A stretch of DNA of 10,443 nt from an uncultured Ruminococcus sp. (lineage in GTDB: Bacteria > Bacillota > Clostridia > Oscillospirales > Acutalibacteraceae), in the NCBI GenBank assembly GCA_902802975.1, contig CADCOF010000304.1:1-10443 (forward strand), in the 5' to 3' direction. Under the pieces are notes generated by a model. The model made no database searches. It saw only the letters and a list, made by a program, of their open reading frames with translations, and was not told the DNA's origin. The translations under genes were made by a program, and so were the position numbers. Shown in pieces: positions 1 through 7,625 of this stretch (positions are counted from its first letter, which is position 1; each line of letters starts with the position of its first letter).

Positions 1-35
1 AATTCCGCATTGCGCATTTCGAATTGCGAATTGAA
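1..35. repeat. Heptameric tandem repeat, AATTGCG type
   Basis: Five consecutive 7-nt units read AATTCCG, CATTGCG, CATTTCG, AATTGCG, AATTGAA. They share the pattern (A/C)ATTnCG except the last. The array touches the window edge, so it may be longer. It lies beyond the 3' end of the amylase gene and is non-coding. Two other heptad arrays with different units lie on the other side of that gene (1698-1732 and 1767-1836). Confidence 0.7.
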
Positions 36-118
36 CTCCACACTCATAAATGTTCTTAATAGGATTTTTTCAATGACGTTCACTATAATTTTTTTAATAT
101 AAAGTTCGTGTGCGTATT

Positions 119-144
119 GCCCGCGGGTGCAACCTGCCGCGGGC
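119..144 (-). terminator. GC-rich hairpin downstream of the amylase gene
   Basis: GCCCGCGG (119-126) and CCGCGGGC (137-144) form a perfect 8-bp all-GC stem with a 10-nt loop. It lies 24 nt past the amylase stop codon, where a transcription terminator is expected. No T-run follows the stem on the minus strand (it continues AATACGCACA), so it is not a canonical intrinsic terminator. It may instead be a 3'-end stabilising stem. Confidence 0.4.
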
Positions 145-168
145 TATATATGTATACCGAAAATAGAT

Positions 169-1674
169 TTAATAAATTACAATTATACCGTTTGCGGGAA
201 TCTTGCCGGTGATTTTTCCGCCGGAAACTGTAAACTCGGCATTCGTCACCTTATCGTTGTAAGTACCGTCCTTGAGAACTGTAGGCGCGTCGAGAGTAAA
301 TTCGCTTTCAGCTGCATTAATGATAACTGCGCCCTTGTCGCCTCTCTCGATCATCAGAACTTGCTTTGTGTCTCCATCAAGATTTGAAAGAGTCTCGCCA
401 AGACCTGCCATTTCGTTGCGGAAGTGGTTGACCGCCTTCACTGTGTCGCTCTTGAATGCATCGCTGCCCGCAAGACCAAGCTTGTTGTTGCCCCACTGAT
501 CATCTGTAGACGCGCCTGCAGGACGGCTAAAGAACAGTGGTGCGCCGCCGCTTCTTGCCGCTATAACTGCCCATCCGCGCTCGATCTCACTCTCATCGTA
601 GTTCTCCCAAGTACCGTCATTGCAATAATTGTCGTGAGACTCTACCCAAGTTACGAACTTGCTCTCATCAACTTTGGAGCTGCCGTAGCCTTCTATATTC
701 GAAACACTCATATTTCCGCCGGCTGCACGTCTGACAGCTTCACCGTAATTTGACGCGGTAACGCTCATCAGCTCGGCGTATGCGTCAATTCTGTCGCCCT
801 CGCCCTGGAGAATTTCGCCGTACTGGAACTCTGCACCGTTGTCGAGAATTGTAGGCCAAAAATCTGATGCAAATGTGTCTTTATCATCAGGAAGTTCGAT
901 GTGCTTTGCTGCGTCATAACGGAAACCGGACGCACCGTCCGCAATTACGGATTTAAGATAATTCAGTTCGTACTCCTGAACCTTCTTATCCTGTGTATTA
1001 AGATCGTGAAGTCCGAGAAGATCGCCCTGCGTACACTGCTTTCTGCTGGCATAACTCGTTATCTCACCCACGTCATGGAAAGGATTATCACACAGGTTTT
1101 TGATATTATCCGACACCGCGCTCATATCACTGGAAACATGATTGATAGGCGCGTCAACTATGATCTTAAGTCCGAGCTTTTTCGCCTCTGCACACATATT
1201 CTTAAACTCGTCTTCTGTGCCAAGTTGGTAATTTCCGATTTTGTAATCTGTCGGCTGATAATGATAGTACCATTTTCCGTTTCCGTATATCTCCATTCCG
1301 CCGTCTTCGCCTACTTTGCATTCGTTAATCGGAGACGTCTGAATAGAAGTATAGCCTGCGTCCTTTATTGCCTGAAGGTTCTCTGTGATAGTTTTGAACG
1401 ACCAGCTCCATGCGTGCAGTATCGCACCGTAACTCATGGCTATTGTGCCGTCATCGTTCTTCTGATACGCATATTTTGTGTTATCTGCCGTGGCGGAATT
1501 ATCCGCTGAGGCCTCACCGATACTTTCGGTTTGTGAAGTTGACTGTGTTGTATCGGCAACAGAGGCAGTCTGACCGTCGTCGCTGACAACACCGGGCGCA
1601 TTTCCGCACCCACTGAACATTACGCTTGTTGACAATATCAACGCAGCTAAAATTGCAATTGTTCTTCTTTTCAT
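169..1674 (-). CDS. amyE: Secreted lipoprotein alpha-amylase, AmyE type (GH13, probably subfamily 28)
   Basis: A 501-aa endo-acting enzyme expected to cleave alpha-1,4 bonds in starch and related glucans outside the cell. Residues 1-22 are a lipoprotein signal peptide (positive KRR, hydrophobic core, lipobox FSGC with Cys23), so the enzyme should be anchored to the outer face of the membrane. A Ser/Thr/Asp-rich spacer (24-65) leads into a GH13 barrel. The four GH13 motifs are intact: DAPINH (174-179), GFRYDAAKH (250-258, nucleophile Asp254), YGEILQG with acid/base Glu287, and VESHDNY with His347-Asp348. The strings FRYDAAKHIELPDD, AEFQYGEILQ, VTASNYG and PLFFSRP are, from memory, very close to Bacillus subtilis AmyE. 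A beta-sandwich C domain occupies about 405-501. No carbohydrate-binding module or dockerin is present. The ATG is supported by AAGGAA at 1683-1688 with an 8-nt spacer. The gene appears monocistronic. Substrate range is inferred from family membership. Confidence 0.95.
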   Translation of the reverse strand: MKRRTIAILAALILSTSVMFSGCGNAPGVVSDDGQTASVADTTQSTSQTESIGEASADNSATADNTKYAYQKNDDGTIAMSYGAILHAWSWSFKTITENLQAIKDAGYTSIQTSPINECKVGEDGGMEIYGNGKWYYHYQPTDYKIGNYQLGTEDEFKNMCAEAKKLGLKIIVDAPINHVSSDMSAVSDNIKNLCDNPFHDVGEITSYASRKQCTQGDLLGLHDLNTQDKKVQEYELNYLKSVIADGASGFRYDAAKHIELPDDKDTFASDFWPTILDNGAEFQYGEILQGEGDRIDAYAELMSVTASNYGEAVRRAAGGNMSVSNIEGYGSSKVDESKFVTWVESHDNYCNDGTWENYDESEIERGWAVIAARSGGAPLFFSRPAGASTDDQWGNNKLGLAGSDAFKSDTVKAVNHFRNEMAGLGETLSNLDGDTKQVLMIERGDKGAVIINAAESEFTLDAPTVLKDGTYNDKVTNAEFTVSGGKITGKIPANGIIVIY

Positions 1675-1682
1675 GTGTACAC
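1675..1682 (-). promoter_or_regulatory. 8-bp palindrome between amylase SD and start codon
   Basis: GTGTACAC is a perfect palindrome that exactly fills the spacer between the AAGGAA ribosome binding site and the ATG of the amylase gene. A DNA-binding or translational role is possible, but an 8-bp palindrome can arise by chance. Confidence 0.2.
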
Positions 1683-1697
1683 TTCCTTATTTTCAAT

Positions 1698-1732
1698 GTG
1701 GAGTTTTGAGAGTTGAGAGTGGAGTTGTTTTG
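1698..1732. repeat. Heptameric repeat, GTGGAGT/GTTGAGA type, in the amylase 5' region
   Basis: The units GTGGAGT, TTTGAGA, GTTGAGA, GTGGAGT and a degenerate TGTTTTG run in a 7-nt register. On the amylase strand this reads as ACTCCAC/TCTCAAC units. It sits between the likely -10 region and the ribosome binding site, so it is probably transcribed as part of the 5' UTR. A lone ACTCCAC also occurs at 34-40 beyond the other end of the gene, in the opposite orientation to the GTGGAGT units. Confidence 0.6.
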
Positions 1733-1733
1733 A

Positions 1734-1739
1734 TTTATA
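1734..1739 (-). promoter_or_regulatory. Possible -10 element for the amylase gene
   Basis: On the minus strand TATAAA occurs about 60 nt upstream of the amylase start. No good TTGACA-like -35 lies at 16-18 nt (the best stretch is around GGTTAA). The gene may therefore need an activator, or the true promoter may lie elsewhere. Weak call. Confidence 0.25.
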
Positions 1740-1766
1740 GCGAATGACATTACTATTAACCTATTT

Positions 1767-1836
1767 AGCTCAAAGCTCAAAGCTTAAAGCTCAAAGCTTA
1801 AAGCTTAAAGCTCAAAGCTCAAAGTTGAAAGTGGAA
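1767..1836. repeat. Heptameric tandem repeat, AGCTCAA/AGCTTAA, ten units
   Basis: Ten contiguous 7-nt units: AGCTCAA twice, AGCTTAA, AGCTCAA, AGCTTAA twice, AGCTCAA twice, then degenerate AGTTGAA and AGTGGAA. Variation is almost confined to C/T at position 5, so the register is unambiguous. It is non-coding and lies upstream of the amylase gene. The AGCT/AAGCTT cores make it partly self-complementary. Copy-number change by slippage is plausible. Confidence 0.9.
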
Positions 1837-1881
1837 TTCACGGTAGCAGTTAGCTTTCGGGTATAATAGTTCCACTTTCAA
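1825..1881. repeat. 12-bp perfect inverted repeat with 33-nt spacer
   Basis: TTGAAAGTGGAA (1825-1836) is perfectly complementary to TTCCACTTTCAA (1870-1881). The left arm is made of the last two degenerate heptads of the preceding array. The spacer contains an isolated TATAAT (1862-1867) with no convincing -35. No T-run follows, so it does not look like a terminator. It could be a foldback at the edge of a small repeat element. Confidence 0.65.
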
Positions 1882-1885
1882 AACT

Positions 1886-1906
1886 ATGAATCAGGTAAAG
1901 ATTCAT
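1886..1906. repeat. 7-bp hairpin just before the ~100-bp tandem repeats
   Basis: ATGAATC (1886-1892) and GATTCAT (1900-1906) form a perfect stem with loop AGGTAAA. It directly precedes the first tandem unit. No function is assigned. Confidence 0.5.
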
Positions 1907-1918
1907 GTCGTTTACTGG

Positions 1919-2212
1919 TAAATGTGGAACGCGGCGAAGACTTCCGTTAACAATAAAGTCTGACGGAACTGGGAGCGGCAGCATGCCGCCAACATGCCGC
2001 GGGGTTAGTTGAGGGCAGAATAAATGTGGAACGCGGCGAAGACTTCCGTTAACAATAAAGTCTGACGGAACCGGGAGCGGCAACATGCCGCCAGCATGCC
2101 GCGGTTCGTTGAGGGTAGAATAAATGTGGAACGCGGCGAAGACTTCCGTTAACAATAAAGTCTGACGGAACCGGGAGCGGCAGCATGCCGCCAGCATGCC
2201 GCCAGTATGCCG
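1919..2212. repeat. Three tandem ~100-bp non-coding repeat units with conserved foldback arms
   Basis: Units begin with TAAATGTGGAACGCGGCGAA at 1919, 2021 and 2121, giving periods of 102 and 100 bp; the third is truncated and runs into the hairpin at 2213. Bases are nearly identical between copies. Each unit conserves TTCCGT...ACGGAA (1942-1947 with 1963-1968 in copy 1), an overlapping AGACTT...AAGTCT (1938-1943 with 1956-1961), and GCGGCA-n3-TGCCGC (1975-1980 with 1984-1989). The two AT-rich pairings overlap and interleave, so they are mutually exclusive or pseudoknot-like. The unit ends in an 11-bp subrepeat GCATGCCGCCA present 2-3 times. Minus-strand translations are open but the 100/102-bp periods break frame, so coding is unlikely. 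Confidence 0.9.
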
Positions 2213-2244
2213 AAACTCCGCAGGGATAGGACTCTGCGGAGTTT
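2213..2244 (-). terminator. Intrinsic terminator of the 1639-aa gene, possibly bidirectional
   Basis: AAACTCCGCAG (2213-2223) and CTGCGGAGTTT (2234-2244) form a perfect 11-bp stem with a 10-nt loop, starting 9 nt after the stop codon of the large minus-strand gene. Read on the minus strand it has an A-rich 5' side and a short TTT 3' side. On the plus strand it is followed by TTTTCTG. The U-tract is short in both directions, so efficiency is uncertain, but position and symmetry fit a terminator. Confidence 0.7.
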
Positions 2245-2253
2245 TCTGATAGA

Positions 2254-5200
2254 TTACATTTCAAGCACCTTGCTGATATGCTCGCAATTGCGCTCGTTAA
2301 ATTCAAATCTCAGCGATCCTTCATTAAGAACAACTACGCATTCTCCGGGAATCGTGTATTTCTTCAATATTTCTCGATAATTTACAATATCAGTATCTCT
2401 TACAATACCCTTATTCTCACCAAAGAATCTGTTCATCTCAAATTCATCGCTGAACACGATGATCTTCTTGCCGCCTGCCGGATTGTCTATCGTGATAGGA
2501 CGAAGATCATCTCTCGATGAACCATACATCGGAAGGAGATATTTCGCTGTGATGAATTCACGTATCATGCGCTTCTCAAGCGATCTGACTTCCTGCTCTT
2601 TGTTCGGATTGTTCGACTTAGTCTGGAGTTTCTGGAACAGCGTCGTCATGCTGAACATCAATTCAGGATTCATTACAGGCGTCTTAACGAAATCTCTCTC
2701 GTAAATATCAAGCATCTCTGCGATCTTATCCGTCGGGATAATTACCCAATGAGCTGTTTCATCAAGCACAAGCTCCTGAATACCATGACGTCTGTATTCA
2801 AACAGCATCTTGAAGATATCCTTGGCTCTGTACTCCTGGAGATAAACGTTAATATTATTGCGTGCAAAATTCTCAACAGACTTTTCTGCCAAATATTTCT
2901 CCGAGAAAATATGACCCTTGTTATGTCCGTCTATAAGAATATGACGCGTATGTGCATCAAACTCCGCATACATTACATCTGCGTCTGCAATCAGCTTCGC
3001 AAGATCCTTGTACGCCTGATCAAGCTTGTCTCTCAGCTCTTTGGCTGTTACCATATCTGTTTCAACCTCAAGCGATCTCTGAGTTGCCTTGATCTTCGCT
3101 GCCTGCTGCTGAATTGTAGGCTTGCCCTGCGCTGCAGGCTGCTGCGATCTGTCGCCATACATAAGCGACGCAAGATCATACATATTGTCGCTCTTGCGCT
3201 CATTCTCCTGCGCAATCTCGCTTAAAACAGTGTTTACGCCCTTTGTCTTCTTAACAGTCGAGGCATTTTGGAACGTAACAGGTGCTGCGCTGACCATTCC
3301 ATCGGAATACGGAGTTGCCAAAATTTCTTCATCGGGTACGTCTTCAACGAACAGCGGCTTAGATACCTTGAATGCTTTCTTGACCTTGCTGCCGTCTGTA
3401 CCATCAGATACCGAACTGATCACAAGGTTGTTCGGGTTATCTCTCTTTTCAATCTGACCCTGACGCTGCTTGAGTATTGCCTCGTTGCCCGGTGCCAAAG
3501 GCTGCTGAACTACCGGTGCAGGCTGTGCTGCCGGCTTTTGAATCGAAGGAGAATAGAAATCCATTGACTGCGACTTCTTCTGTGCCGATTCATAAATATT
3601 CGACTGACTCTCAAGTCCGCTTGTTCTCGCTATCTGCTTGTCACCGTATATTCCTGTCTTCTTAAATTCGTTAAGTGCGGGAGGCATCGGCTCCGAAGAA
3701 CGCGCACCCTGCGGCTTGTAATAGCTGCTCGGTGCTGCTTCCTCTTTTTCTATGAATGTGGGATCATCTGCAAGACCCGACAGATCAAGAGACGGCAGCG
3801 ACGGGGAATCTGATACACCGAGATTCAAACCGTCAAGCGGAGACTTCTTCTCTTCCGCATCATTAAAGAATATTCCGCCGCCGGAAGGAGCGTTCTTTGC
3901 TGCTGTTGCCGCTGCTGCAGCTGCAGGTCCTGCAAATGCGCCTGCTTTGAATGCCGCTGCGGCTGCGGGCGGTGCGCCAAATGGCAGCTGAACCTTCGGT
4001 GCAGCTTTGTTATCAGAAGAACTCTTGGCGTCTCTTGCAGCCTTCTCTTTTGCTTCAAGATCAGCCTTTTTCTTTGCCTCTTCTGCGGCTTTTGCCTCAA
4101 GTTCTGCTTTCAGCTTTTGCTGCTCCATTTCCTTTGCTTTTGCAAGCTCTGATTCTGCAGCTTCCTTTGCTTCTTTCTCTGCCTTTTCTGCTTTTTCAGC
4201 TCTGGATATAGCCTCAAGTTTTGCGCTGTTAGCTTCCTGAGCCGCCTTCATTGCCTCTTCTGCAGCTATCTTTGCCTGCTGTGCCTCGCGTGACGCTGCG
4301 TCTGCCCTCTGATGCTCTTCGGCAGCTACCTTCTCCGCTGCTTCTGCGCGTGTGCGAAGTTCATCTGCTTCCTTCTTTGCCTCAAGCTTGATGTCGGCAA
4401 TGACCTGTTCTTCCTGCGCCTTCTTTTCGGATTCGATCTTTGCGATAACTTCATCTTCAAGATCGAACGGATTTATGTATTCATCAAGTTTTGTCAAACG
4501 CTCATCATTCTCATCGATAAGAGCTTTGTCATAATTCGGCTTTGCGCCGCTCAAAATACTCTTGTTCATAATGAAACCAAGGCTTGACGGGTTGATTATA
4601 TAGTGAGTGATCTTATGATATGCAAGCAGTCTTGTCTCTATCTCATACAGACCCTTGAAAGGCATACCTACAGCTCTTGCTTCCGTGAAATCGGTGAATA
4701 CCGGACAGAAGTTGTTTACGCCATCAGTGAATGTGATCGGCTTGAATTCATCGATGTTTTCATCGGTGATCTCCGTGATATCCTGATTGAGCGCGTATGT
4801 AAGAACCTTGCTGCCCAAGAACGACTCAGCGATCGTCTGACGGAGTTCTTCGTTGCCGTTCTGCATGAAATTCAGAACCTTGAAATAAAGCTTTGGAGCA
4901 AGGATACCTTCGGATTTAACGTGGCTGTCAAAATCTTCCGGCGCATAAACGTGACTGCTGTCATTGTTAACAATAATCTTCTTCAAACCGAAACGCTTAA
5001 GATCGTCAAAGAATGCGCCCTTCTCGTCGATCTCCTGCGCGATAGTATCTTCCACTCCAATCTCTGCCGCACGCTTTATTGTACATACGTTTACGCAGAA
5101 ATCATCGTTAAGATACGGATAATTCGTAACGAGAGAATATGTGCAGTAGATCGTGTCCGCACTGATTATATCATCAATATTCTTCTTGATCGGATCGCTG

Positions 5201-7173
5201 CTCGATACGTCAAAGCGCGCCTTTACAAGAGCCTCCATGCAGTTTTTGCATATACTCTTGCCGCCCATCTGGAACAGCTCACTGTCCTTATATCTGTTAT
5301 TGCATATAGCACAGTTGTTAACTTTGGCAACACCCGTTTTCTTAAACGTACCGCCCATCTGGATACGCTCGGTAACAGGAGGCAGATTCGTCCTTGTGGT
5401 AGTTGTCGCAACGGCTGCGGTAGTATTCGCTATACGCGTGATCTCGTAATCATATACATTGCCCTGCTCATCGTTAATCACCTTGACGGAGAAATCTTTC
5501 GGACGACGCTGGCGGTTTTTCCACATGTTAAGTTCACGCTGCGGCAGCGGAGCGATTTCGCCATTGATAACCTTAAATGTAGCACCTCTGCGTGAATCAC
5601 TGTATATCTTAAAATACTCATTTTCGAGGAGCATCTTCATTGAAGGCATTTCTTCAAACTTAACTCTCTTTTTATTCGTCACAGTAGCAGTAACGGCAAC
5701 AGGTGCGGGTGCGCCTGCGGCAGGTCTCTGCGAGGTCTGACGTGCGGCCGGCGCGGGAGCTGCGGCGGGTCTCTGTGAAGTCTGGCGTACAGCCGGCGTG
5801 GGTACGGGTGCAGAAGCTCTGGCAGGCGTGGACGCCTCGGGCTTCATAAACTGCGAGTCGGGAATAATAACGGGTTTGGGTGCTTCTACTGCGGGAGCCG
5901 CCGTTACAGTGCCGTCCTCGTTTATCTTTGAGATTATAAAATCATAAGGCTTACCCGTTGAATCCACCATTTTTGTTACGGTAAAACCGGAGGGATTCTT
6001 TATGCGGTTCTTCCACATATTGAGTTCTCTCAGCTCGATATTTACAATCTCGCCGTCAACGACCTTAAATACCTTCGACGCGCGCTTATCTTTGTAGAAT
6101 TTGCAGAACTCAGTTTCAAGTACAAGTTCGGTTGTATCGTTGTCAACAAAAATAACTCTGTCTGCGGGCTTCTCGCCTCTGATCTCGCTGACAGCCGACG
6201 AGCCTGCTCCACGCGCGGGTCTCTGCTGACGCGCCGCCGCGGGTGCAGGTGCCGCGGGTCTTGCCGGAGCTGCCGGGGCTGCCGGGGCTACAGGTGCCGT
6301 TGATCTTACCGGTGCCGCGGGAGCTGCCGGGGCTACAGGTGCCGTTGATCTTGCAGGTGCCGCGGGAGCCTCAGGTGCTGTTGATCTTACCGGTGCTGCC
6401 GGAGCCACGGGTGCCATGGGTGCAACCGGTGCGGCTGCGGGCGACGCATCTGTATTGCGGTCTATTTTGTAGTCGTACACATTTCCCTGAGAATCATTGA
6501 TAATGGTAACAACAAATCCGCCGGGATTCTTGGCACGGTTCTTCCACATATTGAGTTCTCTGACCTCAATATTGGCAACCTCGCCGTTAATAACTTTAAA
6601 TGTCCTTCCTGTACGCGTATTGCGGTATACAGAAAACATATCATTGGCAAAAATTTTCTCGTGATCGGAATTATCCTCAAACTTAATTCTGGACTCACGA
6701 TCTGCCTCGTTGAGTATAACCACTTCGGGCTTTCCTGCCTGAGCAGATCTTCTCGGTGCGGAAACATTGGACGCTCTCGAAGCCTGCGCGGGGGGAGTTT
6801 GTCTCTGAACAGGTGCCGGAGGTGTCTGTCTTTGAACAGGCGCCGGGGGAGTTTGCCTCTGAACCTGTGCCGGCGGTGACGGTGGCTCTGCATACACTGC
6901 GGCAGTCTCGCCTCTCGGAACTCTTGAAATCTCATAATCAACAATTTTTCCTTCGGCATTCTTCATTGGTCTGATGTTAAACCCGCCGGGATTTTTTGCT
7001 TGATTTTTCCACATATTGAGTTCACGCAGTTCGATTGGCACTACTTCACCGTTTATTATCTTATAGATTTTACTCGAACGCGGATCTTTGTAAATTTTTA
7101 AATACTCGTTTTCCAGAACGAGGGTAATATCTCCGTCTTCTTCTTCGAAAATATTTCTTCTCGATTCGGCCAT
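2254..7173 (-). CDS. Large mosaic protein: four RELNMWKN modules, zinc knuckle, coiled coil, two SseB-like blocks
   Basis: 1639 aa with no signal peptide or membrane segment, so probably cytoplasmic; function unknown. Four ~67-aa modules (about 18-84, 173-239, 350-416, 514-580) each carry FKVINGE-like, invariant RELNMWKN (offset 32 in every copy) and YDYEI-like strings. They are joined by Pro/Ala/Gln/Arg linkers with their own short repeats. Next come a CxxC-x17-CxxC knuckle (Cys621, 624, 642, 645) and a globular stretch (672-877) with [12 protein letters not shown] and [11 protein letters not shown], resembling SseB-like domains. An Ala/Glu/Lys coiled coil (about 908-1050) and a low-complexity region follow. 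The C-terminus (1395-1639) again looks SseB-like ([16 protein letters not shown]). The ATG at 7173 is chosen because AAGGAG (7182-7187) sits 8 nt upstream; the GTG at 7182 overlaps this SD. It is monocistronic, with its own likely terminator. A scaffold or adaptor role is inference from architecture only. Confidence 0.9.
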   Translation of the reverse strand: MAESRRNIFEEEDGDITLVLENEYLKIYKDPRSSKIYKIINGEVVPIELRELNMWKNQAKNPGGFNIRPMKNAEGKIVDYEISRVPRGETAAVYAEPPSPPAQVQRQTPPAPVQRQTPPAPVQRQTPPAQASRASNVSAPRRSAQAGKPEVVILNEADRESRIKFEDNSDHEKIFANDMFSVYRNTRTGRTFKVINGEVANIEVRELNMWKNRAKNPGGFVVTIINDSQGNVYDYKIDRNTDASPAAAPVAPMAPVAPAAPVRSTAPEAPAAPARSTAPVAPAAPAAPVRSTAPVAPAAPAAPARPAAPAPAAARQQRPARGAGSSAVSEIRGEKPADRVIFVDNDTTELVLETEFCKFYKDKRASKVFKVVDGEIVNIELRELNMWKNRIKNPSGFTVTKMVDSTGKPYDFIISKINEDGTVTAAPAVEAPKPVIIPDSQFMKPEASTPARASAPVPTPAVRQTSQRPAAAPAPAARQTSQRPAAGAPAPVAVTATVTNKKRVKFEEMPSMKMLLENEYFKIYSDSRRGATFKVINGEIAPLPQRELNMWKNRQRRPKDFSVKVINDEQGNVYDYEITRIANTTAAVATTTTRTNLPPVTERIQMGGTFKKTGVAKVNNCAICNNRYKDSELFQMGGKSICKNCMEALVKARFDVSSSDPIKKNIDDIISADTIYCTYSLVTNYPYLNDDFCVNVCTIKRAAEIGVEDTIAQEIDEKGAFFDDLKRFGLKKIIVNNDSSHVYAPEDFDSHVKSEGILAPKLYFKVLNFMQNGNEELRQTIAESFLGSKVLTYALNQDITEITDENIDEFKPITFTDGVNNFCPVFTDFTEARAVGMPFKGLYEIETRLLAYHKITHYIINPSSLGFIMNKSILSGAKPNYDKALIDENDERLTKLDEYINPFDLEDEVIAKIESEKKAQEEQVIADIKLEAKKEADELRTRAEAAEKVAAEEHQRADAASREAQQAKIAAEEAMKAAQEANSAKLEAISRAEKAEKAEKEAKEAAESELAKAKEMEQQKLKAELEAKAAEEAKKKADLEAKEKAARDAKSSSDNKAAPKVQLPFGAPPAAAAAFKAGAFAGPAAAAAATAAKNAPSGGGIFFNDAEEKKSPLDGLNLGVSDSPSLPSLDLSGLADDPTFIEKEEAAPSSYYKPQGARSSEPMPPALNEFKKTGIYGDKQIARTSGLESQSNIYESAQKKSQSMDFYSPSIQKPAAQPAPVVQQPLAPGNEAILKQRQGQIEKRDNPNNLVISSVSDGTDGSKVKKAFKVSKPLFVEDVPDEEILATPYSDGMVSAAPVTFQNASTVKKTKGVNTVLSEIAQENERKSDNMYDLASLMYGDRSQQPAAQGKPTIQQQAAKIKATQRSLEVETDMVTAKELRDKLDQAYKDLAKLIADADVMYAEFDAHTRHILIDGHNKGHIFSEKYLAEKSVENFARNNINVYLQEYRAKDIFKMLFEYRRHGIQELVLDETAHWVIIPTDKIAEMLDIYERDFVKTPVMNPELMFSMTTLFQKLQTKSNNPNKEQEVRSLEKRMIREFITAKYLLPMYGSSRDDLRPITIDNPAGGKKIIVFSDEFEMNRFFGENKGIVRDTDIVNYREILKKYTIPGECVVVLNEGSLRFEFNERNCEHISKVLEM
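6199..6453 (-). repeat. In-frame Ala/Pro linker repeats within the large gene
   Basis: Encodes residues about 241-325, built from APVAPAAP and RSTAP-type units. At DNA level GTTGATCTT recurs at 6299, 6344 and 6380 (periods 45 and 36 bp, i.e. 15 and 12 codons). Length changes thus stay in frame, pointing to expansion by slippage or recombination under selection for frame. Confidence 0.7.
6775..6855 (-). repeat. 27-bp in-frame repeat, QTPPAPVQR linker
   Basis: Encodes three 9-residue units at residues 107-115, 116-124 and 125-133: QTPPAPVQR twice, then QTPPAQASR. They form the linker between the first and second RELNMWKN modules. A third linker (residues 463-492) has two 15-residue RQTSQRPAA units, so each linker has expanded from a different seed. 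Confidence 0.75.
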
Positions 7174-7319
7174 GTGAATCACTCCTTCTCATTAAATTTT
7201 ACTATATTTCAGTTTATTTTTCAATAGAATTTATAATAATTTTTTTGCATTTTTTTCGATTTCATTGTAACATCATAATTTTTTTCATTTTTGTACAATT
7301 ATCATGTTAATTTTTGGGT

Positions 7320-7351
7320 AATATAGCATATAAATTTTGAAAATTTGTCAA
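7320..7351 (-). promoter_or_regulatory. Possible promoter of the 1639-aa gene
   Basis: On the minus strand TTGACA (7351-7346) and TATATT (7325-7320) are separated by 20 nt. The -10 is preceded by TGC, an extended -10 that can tolerate a poor spacer. This would give a 5' UTR of about 140 nt of very AT-rich sequence. The long spacer lowers confidence. Confidence 0.35.
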
Positions 7352-7437
7352 TATGCACAAATTGTTCGTAAAATCTTTTTTAGTTTCGCGGATGAAAATA
7401 CTCCATTTATCAAATAAAATAGATTCTATTATATTTG

Positions 7438-7460
7438 TATTAACTCACATAGAGTTAATA
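7438..7460. promoter_or_regulatory. 9-bp perfect dyad in the divergent intergenic region
   Basis: TATTAACTC (7438-7446) and GAGTTAATA (7452-7460) are perfectly complementary around ACATA. The site lies between the two divergent promoters, about 70 bp upstream of the arsR-like promoter. It could be an operator, or a weak plus-strand terminator since TATTTTTACC follows. Confidence 0.45.
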
Positions 7461-7529
7461 TATTTTTACCTATTTAACAAATTGAATCACAAAAAATGCA
7501 ATAAATCGCCAATTTTTTCACAATTTATG

Positions 7530-7558
7530 TTGACAAAATGAAAAAAGGGTGCTATAAT
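7530..7558 (+). promoter_or_regulatory. Perfect consensus sigma-A promoter of the arsR-like gene
   Basis: TTGACA (7530-7535), a 17-nt spacer and TATAAT (7553-7558) match the housekeeping consensus at every position. Transcription should begin near 7565, leaving an AT-rich leader of about 100 nt before the GTG at 7668. A promoter this strong on a regulator gene suggests it is normally repressed. Confidence 0.9.
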
Positions 7559-7580
7559 TTTCGAATAGAAAATATTTGAC

Positions 7581-7625
7581 ATACTATTAGTATTTAAAAA
7601 CAGATACATTTATACATAAAATGTA
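7581..7625 (+). promoter_or_regulatory. Candidate operator dyads in the arsR-like leader
   Basis: Two inverted repeats lie just downstream of the expected start site: ATACT-ATT-AGTAT (7581-7593) and TACATTT-n7-AAATGTA (7605-7625). ArsR-family dimers bind AT-rich imperfect dyads that overlap or follow promoters, so these are plausible autoregulatory sites. The AT-rich context makes chance dyads common. Confidence 0.4.

Noticed and set aside
901..1509. 202-aa plus-strand open frame
   Set aside because: Antisense shadow of the amylase gene, whose catalytic motifs are all intact on the minus strand.
1514..1780. 88-aa minus-strand frame overlapping the amylase start
   Set aside because: Runs through heptad repeats and the signal-peptide region in another frame; its composition is that of the repeat.
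1767..2212. CRISPR array
   Set aside because: The repeats are direct and contiguous with no unique spacers, and no cas genes are present.
1850..2306. Minus-strand reading frames of 115 and 85 aa containing PVPSDFIVNGSLRRVPHL repeats
   Set aside because: They are translations of the ~100-bp non-coding repeats. The 100-bp period breaks the frame between copies, no SD is evident, and one overlaps the 3' end of the large gene.
4603..5595. 330-aa plus-strand open frame
   Set aside because: Lies entirely antisense to the large minus-strand gene, in its coding phase shadow, with no SD and no recognisable domain.
7174..7182. GTG at 7182 as start of the large gene
   Set aside because: The GTG overlaps the AAGGAG ribosome binding site that serves the ATG at 7173.
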